A stretch of DNA of 64,000 nucleotides from Elusimicrobia bacterium GWC2_64_44 (lineage in GTDB: Bacteria; Elusimicrobiota; Elusimicrobia; Elusimicrobiales; UBA9959), in contig MGUG01000030.1 of the NCBI GenBank assembly GCA_001799845.1, positions 124,001 through 188,000 on the forward strand, written 5' to 3'. Made by a program: the position numbers and the translations under genes. Below the pieces are notes generated by a model, which was not told where the DNA came from, did not search any database, and saw only the letters and a list, made by a program, of their open reading frames with translations. The first letter of the stretch is position 1. Each line of letters starts with the position of its first letter. Below, piece by piece: positions 11,285 to 21,948 of this stretch.

Positions 11285-11775
11285 TAGCCGCCGCCGTCTA
11301 CGCCTTAGGCGCCCTGGCCGCGCTGGCCACGCTGCTGATGCTGTTCCAGCGCAACCCGGTGAAGGCCGCCATGCTGATGCTGACCGCGCTGCTGGCCACC
11401 GCCGGCATTTACCTGGCGCTCAGCGCGCAGCTGCTGGCCGCGCTGCAGATCATCCTCTACGCCGGCGCCATCATGACGCTTTTCATCGTCGCGCTCACGG
11501 TGCTGCCGCAGGCCTGGCGCGACCACCCGGCCCGCGCGCCCTTCATAAAAGTGCTGGGCCTGGCCGCCGCGGCCGTGATCCTCACCGAGCTGGTGCAGGC
11601 CGCCGCCGCGCTTAAGACAGCCGTCCGGCCAACCGGCTTCTCCGAAACCGGCGCGCTGGCCCTGGCGCAGCAGCTGTTCGGCCGCTTCGCTTTCCAGTTC
11701 GAGCTGCTCTCGCTGGTGATACTCGCCTCCATCGTCGGGGCCGTGGCCCTGGCGGCCAAGAGGAGGGACGCGTGA
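11281..11775 (+). CDS. nuoJ: NADH-quinone oxidoreductase subunit J
   Basis: Five-TM protein, 'QIILYAGAIMTLFIVALTVL'; position in operon. Confidence 0.9.
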   Translation: MIAAAVYALGALAALATLLMLFQRNPVKAAMLMLTALLATAGIYLALSAQLLAALQIILYAGAIMTLFIVALTVLPQAWRDHPARAPFIKVLGLAAAAVILTELVQAAAALKTAVRPTGFSETGALALAQQLFGRFAFQFELLSLVILASIVGAVALAAKRRDA

Positions 11776-12061
11776 GCGCTTACAACCTGGCGGCCCTGAG
11801 CTTCCTGCTCTTCGCGCTGGCCGCGGCCGGCTTCCTGACCTGCGGCTCCCTGGTGCGCATGCTGATGTTCCTGGAGCTGATGCTCAACGCGGCCAACCTG
11901 GCGCTGGTGGCCCTGAACCCGCAGCCCGCCTCGCAGGCCTACGCCGTGATGCTGTTCGCCATAGCCGCCGCCGAGGCCGGCGTGGGCCTGGCCATCCTGA
12001 TCACCCTGGCGGCCAATTTCAAGACGCTGCAGGCCGAGAACATAAAGGAGCTGAAGGGCTG

Positions 12062-12062
<1 letters not shown>
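11772..12062 (+). CDS. nuoK: NADH-quinone oxidoreductase subunit K (GTG start)
   Basis: 'LMFLELMLNAANLALVAL' and 'AAAEAGVGLAILI'. Confidence 0.93.
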
Positions 12063-13957
<1,895 letters not shown>

Positions 13958-15502
13958 ATGGAACTGCTCACCAACCCGCTTTCACTCACCGTGCTCCTGC
14001 CCGCCCTGGCGGGCCTGGGCATCTTCGCCATCCCGCGCGGTAACGCCGCCGCGCTGAAGGGCTACGCCCTGGCCGCCTCCCTGGTAATTTTCGCGCTCTC
14101 GCTGCGCCTCTGGGCGGGCTTCAACCCGGACCTGGCGGCCATGCAGTTCGCGCTGGACAAGCCCTGGCTGCCGTCCTTCGGCATCAGCTACTCGGTAGGT
14201 CTCGACGGCATCAGCCTGCTCATGGTCCTGCTTACCACCTTCCTGATGCCGGTCTCGGTGCTGGCCTCGTTCAATTACATCAAGGAGAGCCCTCGCGCCT
14301 ACTACGCAGCCCTGCTGTTCCTGGAGGCGGGCATGGTGGGCGTGTTCGCCGCGGCCGACCTGTTCGTCTTCTTCCTGTTCTGGGAGGCCATGCTGATACC
14401 GATGTACTTCCTCATCGGCGTCTGGGGCGGCCCGCGCCGCGTCTACGCGGCCCTCAAGTTCTTCATCTACACCATGGCCGGCTCGGTGCTGATGTTCGCG
14501 GCCATCCTGTGGGTGGCCGCCGCGCACCATACCGCGACCGGCGCGTGGACCTTCAATATCCCGGCCCTCTACGCGGGCGCCCTGACGGTGCAGGCCCAGT
14601 TCTGGCTGTTCGCCGCCTTCGCGCTGGCCTTCGCGGTGAAGGTGCCGCTGTTCCCGTTCCATACCTGGCTGCCCGACGCGCACGTCGAGGCCCCGACGGC
14701 GGGCTCCGTGCTCCTGGCCGGCGTGCTGCTGAAGATGGGCGTATACGGCTACCTGCGCCTGGCGGTGCCCATGTTCCCGCAGGCCGCGCAGACCTTCGCC
14801 CCGTGGCTCGCGGGCCTCGGCGTGGTCGGCGTGATCTACGGCTCGCTCGTGGCCTGGAGCCAGCGCGACATGAAGAAGATGGTGGCCTACTCGTCGGTGG
14901 CCCACCTCGGCACGGTGATGCTTGGCGTGATGGCCTTCGAGCCCGCCGCCGTGGCCGGCGCGGTGCTGCAGATGGTCAACCACGGCCTGTCCACCGGCGC
15001 GCTGTTCCTCCTGGTCGGCGTGCTCTACGAGCGGCGCCACACGCGGCTGATAGAGGATTACGGCGGGCTCGCCAAGGTGATGCCCGGTTTCGCCGCGGTG
15101 TTCATGATAGTGACGCTTTCTTCCGTCGGCCTGCCCGGCCTCAACGGCTTTATCGGCGAGGTACTGGTGCTGTTCGGCTCTTTCCGCGTGTACCCGTGGC
15201 TGGCCGGCGCGGCCGTGGCCGGCGTGATACTTTCCGCCGTGTACATGCTCGGCATGTACCAGCAGGTGGTGTTCGGCCCGCTGCGCCACACCGAGAACAA
15301 GATCCTCAGGGACCTGGACCTGCGCGAGTGGCTGTACCTGCTGCCGCTGCTGGTCTTCATAGTGCTCATAGGCGTTCGGCCCAATCCTTTTCTCCGGCCG
15401 GTGCTGCCCGCCGTTAACGCCTACATTACCCTGTCCGGGGCCCGGCCGGCCCCGCCGTCGCCTGCAGTGAACATCGCCGTCGGCGGGGAGGAGCGGAAAT
15501 GA
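13958..15502 (+). CDS. nuoM: NADH-quinone oxidoreductase subunit M
   Basis: 'FFLFWEAMLIPMYFLIGVWGG', 'HTWLPDAHVEAPTAGSVLLAGVLLKMG'. Confidence 0.95.
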   Translation: MELLTNPLSLTVLLPALAGLGIFAIPRGNAAALKGYALAASLVIFALSLRLWAGFNPDLAAMQFALDKPWLPSFGISYSVGLDGISLLMVLLTTFLMPVSVLASFNYIKESPRAYYAALLFLEAGMVGVFAAADLFVFFLFWEAMLIPMYFLIGVWGGPRRVYAALKFFIYTMAGSVLMFAAILWVAAAHHTATGAWTFNIPALYAGALTVQAQFWLFAAFALAFAVKVPLFPFHTWLPDAHVEAPTAGSVLLAGVLLKMGVYGYLRLAVPMFPQAAQTFAPWLAGLGVVGVIYGSLVAWSQRDMKKMVAYSSVAHLGTVMLGVMAFEPAAVAGAVLQMVNHGLSTGALFLLVGVLYERRHTRLIEDYGGLAKVMPGFAAVFMIVTLSSVGLPGLNGFIGEVLVLFGSFRVYPWLAGAAVAGVILSAVYMLGMYQQVVFGPLRHTENKILRDLDLREWLYLLPLLVFIVLIGVRPNPFLRPVLPAVNAYITLSGARPAPPSPAVNIAVGGEERK

Positions 15503-16917
15503 CTTTCGATCCCGTAGCTTACGCCTCCGCCGCCCTGGCCGGCCCGCTGCTGCTGGTGCTGGCCGCCTTCTGCTGCCTGCTGCTGCCGCTGTTCTTCAAA
15601 GGGCTGCGCGGCGTGCAGGGCATGATCTCCCTTGGCGCAGTGCTCGTGGCGCTGGCCTTCTTCCGCCACGCGCCGCCGGCGCAGTTGGCCCTCTTCAGCG
15701 GCGCGCTGCAGGTGTCGCCGCTCTCGGCCTACCTGTGGGCCTTCGCCATGGGCGTTCTCGCGCTCTTCATCGCGCTCTCGCTGGCCAGGCCGCCCGCGCC
15801 CGAGGGCAGCGAAGGGGAATACTATTTCCTGGCCTTCATGGCGGTTATCGGCCTCTTGGTAATGATGGCGGCCGGGGACCTGTTCACGGCCTTTATCGCC
15901 CTGGAACTGCTGAGCCTGCCGGTCTACGCGCTGGCGGGCATCCGCCGCAGCAAGCCCGGCATAGAGGCGGCCTACAAGTATTTCATGCTGGGCGCCTTCG
16001 GCTCGGGCATGACGGTGATGGGCATAGCGGTGCTGAACGCCCTTTACCCGTCGCTGGATTTTGTCTCTTTAAAGGCCGCCGCGCCGGCCGATCCCCTTGC
16101 CCTGGCTGGTTTCCTGCTGGTGATGTCCGGCTTCGCTTTCAAGACGGCGCTGGTGCCCTTCCACATGTGGGTGCCCGACGCCTACGAGGGCGCGCCGACG
16201 CAGGTTTCAGCCTTCATGGGCGCGGCGGTCAAGGCCGGCGGCGTGGTGCTGCTGTGGCGGGTGTTCAGCCTCTTCGACGGCGGGCCGGTACGGGAGATCT
16301 TCTGGTGGCTGACCGTCATTACCGCAGTGTTCGCCAACCTGGCGGCGCTGGGCCAGAGCGGCCTCAAGCGCCTGCTGGCCTATTCCAGCGTAGCCCACGC
16401 GGGCTACATCGCGGTGGCTTTCTTCGGCGGTACTCGCGGCTGGGAAGCCGTCCTTTACTACCTGCCGGTTTACGCCATGGCCACTATAGGCGCCTTCGGC
16501 GTTACCCTGATACTTGAAAAAGACGAGAAGGGCCCCAAGATAGAAGACCTGGCCGGACTCGGCAGGACCAGGCCCTGGCTCGCGGCCGCCATGGCCGCCT
16601 TCATGTTCTCGCTGGCCGGCGTGCCGCCGCTGGCGGGCTTCTTCGCCAAGTTCTACGCCTTCTCCGGAGCGGTGGCGGGGGGCTACACCAGCCTGGTCGT
16701 CATAGCCGTTATCATGAGCGCCGTCTCCGTCTTCTACTACCTGCGCGTGACCGTGATCATGTACATGAAGCCCGCGCCTGCCGAGGCCGCGGCCGAGCCC
16801 CGCCCCACCGGCCTGGCAGAGGCGGTAGTCTTTCTGATGGCCGCAGGCGTCCTCGCCGCCGGCCTGCTCTCCCGCCCGCTACTCGCCCTTGCTGCCGAAG
16901 CCGCCCGCTGGTTCTGA
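15499..16917 (+). CDS. nuoN: NADH-quinone oxidoreductase subunit N
   Basis: 'FIALELLSLPVYALAG', 'PFHMWVPDAYEGAPTQVSAFM'. Confidence 0.95.
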   Translation: MTFDPVAYASAALAGPLLLVLAAFCCLLLPLFFKGLRGVQGMISLGAVLVALAFFRHAPPAQLALFSGALQVSPLSAYLWAFAMGVLALFIALSLARPPAPEGSEGEYYFLAFMAVIGLLVMMAAGDLFTAFIALELLSLPVYALAGIRRSKPGIEAAYKYFMLGAFGSGMTVMGIAVLNALYPSLDFVSLKAAAPADPLALAGFLLVMSGFAFKTALVPFHMWVPDAYEGAPTQVSAFMGAAVKAGGVVLLWRVFSLFDGGPVREIFWWLTVITAVFANLAALGQSGLKRLLAYSSVAHAGYIAVAFFGGTRGWEAVLYYLPVYAMATIGAFGVTLILEKDEKGPKIEDLAGLGRTRPWLAAAMAAFMFSLAGVPPLAGFFAKFYAFSGAVAGGYTSLVVIAVIMSAVSVFYYLRVTVIMYMKPAPAEAAAEPRPTGLAEAVVFLMAAGVLAAGLLSRPLLALAAEAARWF

Positions 16918-16950
16918 ACCAGCGGAACCTAACAAATACGGATCCTATTC

Positions 16951-16970
16951 CCCGGCCGCTGACGGCCGGG
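16951..16970 (+). terminator. GC-rich hairpin after nuoN (no U tract)
   Basis: CCCGGCCG-CTGA-CGGCCGGG, perfect 8-bp stem. Confidence 0.4.
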
Positions 16971-17115
16971 ACCTTCCCGCCGGCAGCGAGCCCGCGGGGC
17001 CGGATGAGGAACCGCGAGGTTCCGCAGGCGGAAAGAAGTTCATCAAAAAGGGAAACAGCCGCTATGGATAGCGGCAGTATTACTGTAATATTTCCGAAGC
17101 AGTGGGGACGTGCCT

Positions 17116-17835
17116 ATGAGAGAAAACCACCTTTGGCTCATAATCGGGGTCTTAACGGCTTTAACGCTGGGGCAGGCCTGCTACATCTACCAGGGGCAGG
17201 CGGCGGCCGGCGAGAATTCCGGGCCGCCGGCGCTGCAGCCGGAGATCCACCATAGGCTGCACGCCGAAAAAGCCCACGACGCGCAGTGGGAGGAGTTCGA
17301 GAAATGGCGCGCGAAGGTGAGGGAGCAGGTCGGGCGCGGCGCCCCCCTGCTCGAGAGGGACTTCGACGTCTTCTTCAACGACCGCTTCTTTTCCGGGAAG
17401 CTGAGCCCGTTCGCCGAGATGGAGCGGATCCGCCGGGACCTGTCCGGCGGCTTCGGCCTGTCCGAGCGGCTCCTCTTCGACGGGTATTGGGACAAGTGGT
17501 TCGAGCAGAGGATGCGGCTCGGCGAATTCAAGACCGACGTGCTCAGAACGGATAAGGACGTGACCATCAGCCTGACCATTCCCGGGCTTTCAGAGGAAAC
17601 CCTTAACATAGACGTGACGGACGAGAGGATAAGGATAGTTTTCAGCGCGCGAGAATCTTCGGAGGAGAAGCTGATAGGCGGCGCCGTGAAAAAAGAAACC
17701 TACAGGAGTTTCGTCAAGATCCTGCCGCTGCCGGTGGACTCCGCACCTGGCACCGGCAAGGTCAAGGTGGAGGGGGAGAAAGTAAAGATAAAGTTCGATC
17801 GCAGGAAGCCCGACGCCGCCCCGAAAGGCAGCTGA
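17116..17835 (+). CDS. Membrane-anchored Hsp20/alpha-crystallin-like protein
   Basis: N-terminal hydrophobic helix LWLIIGVLTALTLGQACYIY; C-terminal ACD-like 'DVTISLTIPGLSEETLNIDVTDERIRIVF...YRSFVKILPLP'; GGGGA 8 nt before the ATG. Confidence 0.7.
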   Translation: MRENHLWLIIGVLTALTLGQACYIYQGQAAAGENSGPPALQPEIHHRLHAEKAHDAQWEEFEKWRAKVREQVGRGAPLLERDFDVFFNDRFFSGKLSPFAEMERIRRDLSGGFGLSERLLFDGYWDKWFEQRMRLGEFKTDVLRTDKDVTISLTIPGLSEETLNIDVTDERIRIVFSARESSEEKLIGGAVKKETYRSFVKILPLPVDSAPGTGKVKVEGEKVKIKFDRRKPDAAPKGS

Positions 17836-17855
17836 CGCGGCAGGAGGACACGGCT

Positions 17856-18113
17856 ATGAAGACCTGTTCAGAAAAATTCGGCCTGCTCCTGGCCCATTTT
17901 TTCCTGGGCGAAAGGGAGGCGCTTACAGTCTCAGGGGCCGCCAGGCTAAGCGGCCTGCGGCCCCGCGAGGCGCGAGTGCTGCTGGAAATACTGGCGCAGG
18001 AGGGGCTGCTCTGCGCGGGCGGTCAGGGGGAACGCACCTTCCTGGCCGACACGTGGTCGTCCCGCTACAGGTGCTGCCTTAAGGCCTATCGCCGGCAGGT
18101 GCGCACAAGTTGA
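17856..18113 (+). CDS. Small winged-helix/HTH protein
   Basis: 'LTVSGAARLSGLRPREARVLLEILAQEGLL' HTH-like segment. Confidence 0.5.
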   Translation: MKTCSEKFGLLLAHFFLGEREALTVSGAARLSGLRPREARVLLEILAQEGLLCAGGQGERTFLADTWSSRYRCCLKAYRRQVRTS

Positions 18114-18142
18114 GCTCTGGCACGGAAACACGGGAGGGAAAA

Positions 18143-18235
18143 ATGCTGAGGGATCTGAACGACTGAAGGCTTCGCGATACACGCCGCGGACGGAACGCTC
18201 GGCACGTGGAAGACCATATCGCAGACTAAAGCTAC
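18143..18235 (+). pseudogene. Remnant of a PRC-barrel-like gene (frameshifted, truncated)
   Basis: ATG...MLRDLND then TGA; a different frame continues GFAIHAADGTLGT, matching the usual PRC-barrel N-terminus (L..L.GY.I.A.DGEIG). Confidence 0.5.
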
Positions 18236-18257
18236 GGGATCAAGAAACCGTAGCAAA

Positions 18258-18290
18258 TTAAAAGACCGCCTCTTTAGGCGGTCTTTTAGC
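18258..18290 (+). terminator. Intrinsic terminator
   Basis: AAAAGACCGCC-TCTTTA-GGCGGTCTTTT. Confidence 0.85.
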
Positions 18291-18368
18291 TTAGATTATG
18301 TATCTATTCGTACAATTAATTGTATTTATAAACGCACACCTCACCGGCGGCATCATTCGGCGGACATC

Positions 18369-18971
18369 CTAGAGGAAGCCGTTCTCCTTAAGGAATTCTC
18401 TGGTTATGCCGGTGGATCTGGCGGCGACGTACTTGCCGAGGATGTCGTATTCGATATTGAGCAGGGAGCCGGGTTTAAGGTTCTTCAGGGCGGTATTGGC
18501 CCAAGTGTGGGGGATGACGGCGGCCTTGAAAGAGGCCGGTGACAGGCCGTAGACGGTCAGGCTAATGCCATCCAGCGCCACCGAGCCTTTTTCCACCATG
18601 ACCGAACCCTCTGTCCGCTCGACCGTTACGATACGGCTGTTGCCTTCATCCCTGACGGCCAGCAGCCGGACGGCGGCGTCGATATGGCCCGTCACGAAGT
18701 GGCCGCCCAGCCTGGCGCCCACGGCCAGCGCGCGCTCCAAATTCACCATACTGCCTGTCCTCAGGCCGCCCAAGGTGGTGCGGGAGAAGCTTTCAGGGCT
18801 GACGGCGAAGGCGGCCACTCCGGGCTTATGGGAAACCACGGTAAGGCAGGCGCCGTTGACGGCCACGCTCTCGCCCGCGGCCAGCGCCCAGTCCCCGGGC
18901 ACGGAGACTTCAAGCTTCCCCGGGGAAACCGAGTTAATTTTCTCCACCGCCTCTATGATCCCCGTAAACAT
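18369..18971 (-). CDS. ribE: Riboflavin synthase, alpha subunit
   Basis: 'MFTGIIEAVEKI', 'GESVAVNGACLTV', 'HFVTGHIDA' duplicated lumazine-binding motifs. Confidence 0.95.
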   Translation of the reverse strand: MFTGIIEAVEKINSVSPGKLEVSVPGDWALAAGESVAVNGACLTVVSHKPGVAAFAVSPESFSRTTLGGLRTGSMVNLERALAVGARLGGHFVTGHIDAAVRLLAVRDEGNSRIVTVERTEGSVMVEKGSVALDGISLTVYGLSPASFKAAVIPHTWANTALKNLKPGSLLNIEYDILGKYVAARSTGITREFLKENGFL

Positions 18972-20062
18972 CAGTCGAACCTCAGGTCCAGCATCAGATC
19001 GGGGCCAGCTTTGGTCACCGAAACCAGGCGGGGCCGCAGGCCCAGCTCCTTGCGCGCCGCGTTGAGCTCATCGGGCCAGACCATGGAATTCTTGGAATCG
19101 GTGCCGCCTATGAGCATCGGCGCCACGAAGCAGATGAACCTGTCGGCCAGGCCCTCGCTGACGAAAGAGCCTGCCACCCGGCCGCCGCCCTCCACCAGCA
19201 CGTGCGCTATTCCCAGCTTGCCCAGCTCCTTCAGCAGCGCCTGCAGCGAAACCCGGCCGTTCTCCGACGGCAGAACCATTATCCTGGCGTTGTGGGGGAA
19301 TTTCTTCATGGCCGTGACCGAAGCCTTGCGGGTGGTGGCTATCAGCACGCGCTCGTTCTGGAAGATCTGCGCCTTGCGCGGCACGCGGAAAGAAGAATCC
19401 AGCGCCACTATCCACGGCTGGCGCAGCACTTTCACGCCGCGCACGTTAAGCCTCGGGTCGTCGGCCAGCAGGGTGCCTATGCCCGCCAGCACCGCGTCGG
19501 CCTCGGCGCGCAGTTTATGCGCCTCCAGCCGCGACTCGGGGCTGGAGATCCAGCGCGAACGCCCGGCCGCGTCCGCGATGCGCCCGTCGAGGCTCTGCGC
19601 TATTTTCACCGTAACGTACGGCAGGCCGGTACGCATGAACTTATTAAAAGCGGGGTTCAGCGCTTCGCAGTCGCGGCCCAGCACGCCCGCTTTCACCTTG
19701 ATGCCCGCCCGGCGCAGTATGGCCGCGCCGCGTCCGCTGTGCGCGGGGTTAACGTCTTTGGCGCCGTAATAAACTTCCTTAACTCCGGATCTTATAAGCA
19801 GTTCGGTGCAGGGCGGCGTCTTGCCGTAGGTGGAGCAGGGCTCGAGGGTCACGTAGACAGCCGCGCCGGCGGGGCTGGTCTTGCAGGACCGCACGGCGTT
19901 CACCTCGGCGTGCGGGCCGCCGTAGCGCAGGTGGGCCCCTTCGCCTATTACCTTGCCGCCCTTAACCAGCACGGCGCCTACCATCGGGTTAGGATGTGCG
20001 GCGTAGCGCCCGCGCCGGGCCAGTTCGATGGCGCGGGCCATGTAGCCCTCGTGCCGGTCCAT
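18971..20062 (-). CDS. ribD: Bifunctional deaminase/reductase RibD
   Basis: 'HAEVNAV...PCSTYGKTPPC' deaminase zinc site; C-terminal reductase domain 'SLDGRIA'. Confidence 0.95.
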   Translation of the reverse strand: MDRHEGYMARAIELARRGRYAAHPNPMVGAVLVKGGKVIGEGAHLRYGGPHAEVNAVRSCKTSPAGAAVYVTLEPCSTYGKTPPCTELLIRSGVKEVYYGAKDVNPAHSGRGAAILRRAGIKVKAGVLGRDCEALNPAFNKFMRTGLPYVTVKIAQSLDGRIADAAGRSRWISSPESRLEAHKLRAEADAVLAGIGTLLADDPRLNVRGVKVLRQPWIVALDSSFRVPRKAQIFQNERVLIATTRKASVTAMKKFPHNARIMVLPSENGRVSLQALLKELGKLGIAHVLVEGGGRVAGSFVSEGLADRFICFVAPMLIGGTDSKNSMVWPDELNAARKELGLRPRLVSVTKAGPDLMLDLRFD

Positions 20063-20520
20063 TACAAGTGCTTGAACAGGTTCGCCATCTCTATGGCGCT
20101 CACGGCGGCCTCCGCGCCCTTGTTGCCGTGCTTGACTCCGGCGCGCTCTATGGCCTGCTCCAGGTTGTCGGCGGTGATGATGCCGAAGGCCACCGGCACC
20201 TTGTGCTTCATCGAGACCGAGGCGATGCCCTTGGCGGTCTCCTGCGCGACGAAGTCGAAGTGGGGGGTGTCGCCTTTAATGACCGCGCCCAGGCAGATGA
20301 TGGCGTCGTAGGGCCCGGAGGCGAGTTTCTCGCAGACCACCGGTATCTCGTAGGCGCCGGGGGTTTTCACGACGGTGATATCCTTCTCTTCGGCGCCGTG
20401 GCGCTTCAGCGAATCCACCGCCCCTTCGAGCAGGCGCCCGGTGATGAAATCGTTGAACCGGGAAACTATGATCGCGAACTTCAGCTTGTCGGCCTTGAAG
20501 CCGCCTTCTATGGTTTTCAT
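20062..20520 (-). CDS. ribH: 6,7-dimethyl-8-ribityllumazine synthase
   Basis: '[20 protein letters not shown]', '[17 protein letters not shown]'. Confidence 0.96.
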   Translation of the reverse strand: MKTIEGGFKADKLKFAIIVSRFNDFITGRLLEGAVDSLKRHGAEEKDITVVKTPGAYEIPVVCEKLASGPYDAIICLGAVIKGDTPHFDFVAQETAKGIASVSMKHKVPVAFGIITADNLEQAIERAGVKHGNKGAEAAVSAIEMANLFKHL

Positions 20521-20530
20521 TTTATTCTCC

Positions 20531-21751
20531 TTAACCTTCCAGCCCGGGTCTGACGCCGAGCAGATGTCCCATCTTGTCTTTCTTGGTCTTCAGATAGCGC
20601 GCGTTGTGCCGGTTTGGATGTATGACCAGAGGCACACGCCCGGCGATCTTCAGGCCGTAGCCTGAGAGGCCGGCCAGCTTCTTGGGGTTATTGGTGATCA
20701 GGCGCAGGCGGTGCAGGCCCAGATCGCAGAGTATCTGCGCGCCTATGCCGTAATCGCGCAGGTCGGCGGGGAAGCCCAGCGCCTCGTTGGCGGTAACCGT
20801 GTCGTAGCCCTTGTCCTGCAGGCTGTAGGCCTTGATCTTGTTGCCCAGGCCAATGCCGCGGCCCTCCTGCCGCATGTAAAGTATGGCGCCACCGCCTTCC
20901 TTGGCTATCAGGCGCATCGCGGCGTGCAGCTGCGGGCCGCAATCGCAGCGCCGGGAGGCGAATACGTCGCCGGTGAGGCACTCGGAATGCACGCGCACCA
21001 GCGCCGGGTCGCCGATCTTGCCATAGGTAAGCGCGGCGTGTTCCAGGCCGGTCAGCAGTTCCTTATAGACCGTGATGGTGAAAGTGCCGAACTCGGTGGG
21101 GAGGGTGGAAGAGGACATTTTCTCTACCAGCGATTCTTTGCGGCGGCGGTAGGCTATCAGGTCCGCTATTGTGGCCATCTTCAGCTTGTGGCGGGCGGCG
21201 AAGCGGGCCAGCTGCGGCAGCCGGGCCATGGTGCCGTCGGGGTTCATGATCTCGCAGATGACGCCGGCGCCCGTGAGGCCCGCCAGGCGCACCAGGTCGG
21301 TGCAGGCCTCGGTGTGGCCGGCGCGCGCCAGCACGCCGCCGGTCCTGGCCTTGAGCGGGAAAATATGGCCGGGCCGGGTCAGGTCGCCGGGAAGGGAGGC
21401 GGGGTTGGCGAGGATCTTTATCGTGCGCGCGCGGTCGGCGGCGGAGATGCCGGTGGTGACGCCCTTGGCGGCGTCGACGGAGATCAGCCAGTTGGTCTTG
21501 AACGGGTCTTTGTTCTCGCGCTCCATCTGGAACAGGTCCAGCGCGGCGGCGCGGTCGGCGGTGAGCGGGGCGCAGATCAGGCCGCGGCCGTGCCTGGCCA
21601 TGAAGTTTATCTTTTCGGGAGTAGCGAAGCGGCCCGCCATCAGCAGGTCACCCTCGTTCTCGCGGCCCTCGTCGTCGGTGATCACCACCATGCGGCCCCG
21701 CTTGACGTCCGCTATGATATCTTCGATGGGGGAGAAAAGTTTTTTTGCCAT
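20531..21751 (-). CDS. ribBA: Bifunctional DHBP synthase/GTP cyclohydrolase II
   Basis: '[15 protein letters not shown]' RibB motif; '[22 protein letters not shown]' and 'RQEGRGIGL' RibA motifs. Confidence 0.96.
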   Translation of the reverse strand: MAKKLFSPIEDIIADVKRGRMVVITDDEGRENEGDLLMAGRFATPEKINFMARHGRGLICAPLTADRAAALDLFQMERENKDPFKTNWLISVDAAKGVTTGISAADRARTIKILANPASLPGDLTRPGHIFPLKARTGGVLARAGHTEACTDLVRLAGLTGAGVICEIMNPDGTMARLPQLARFAARHKLKMATIADLIAYRRRKESLVEKMSSSTLPTEFGTFTITVYKELLTGLEHAALTYGKIGDPALVRVHSECLTGDVFASRRCDCGPQLHAAMRLIAKEGGGAILYMRQEGRGIGLGNKIKAYSLQDKGYDTVTANEALGFPADLRDYGIGAQILCDLGLHRLRLITNNPKKLAGLSGYGLKIAGRVPLVIHPNRHNARYLKTKKDKMGHLLGVRPGLEG

Positions 21752-21782
21752 AAAAAAGCCCCGAAGCTGTCTTCAGGGCTTT
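21752..21782 (-). terminator. Intrinsic terminator of the rib leader, adjacent to the ribBA start codon
   Basis: Minus strand AAAGCCCTGAAG-ACAG-CTTCGGGGCTTTTTT then ATG. Confidence 0.85.
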
Positions 21783-21816
21783 AACGCAAGGCGAACGGCA
21801 AGCCGTCCTCATGCGT

Positions 21817-21930
21817 AGGTTCTTCTTTCATCCGGACTACACCGTCGGCCCCGGAATCACACCGGATCTGCTCGTGAGAGCTTGCGGGCTTTACCGCCGG
21901 TGGGGAATTTCGCCCCGCCCTGAAGAACTA
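21817..21930 (-). ncRNA. FMN riboswitch (RFN element)
   Basis: Minus strand ...TTCAGGGCGGGGCGAAATTCCCCACCGGCGGTAAAGCCCGCAAGC...GCAGATCCGGTGTGATTCCGGGGCCGACGGTGTAGTCCGGATGAAAGAAGAAC; P1 GTTCTTC/GAAGAAC. Confidence 0.96.
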
Positions 21931-21948
21931 CAGGGATATTATACAACT

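Noticed and set aside
17040-17115. ROSE or fourU RNA thermometer upstream of the sHsp-like gene
   Set aside because: No UUUU or ROSE-type UYGCU segment clearly pairs with the GGGGA ribosome-binding site; palindromes reported separately.
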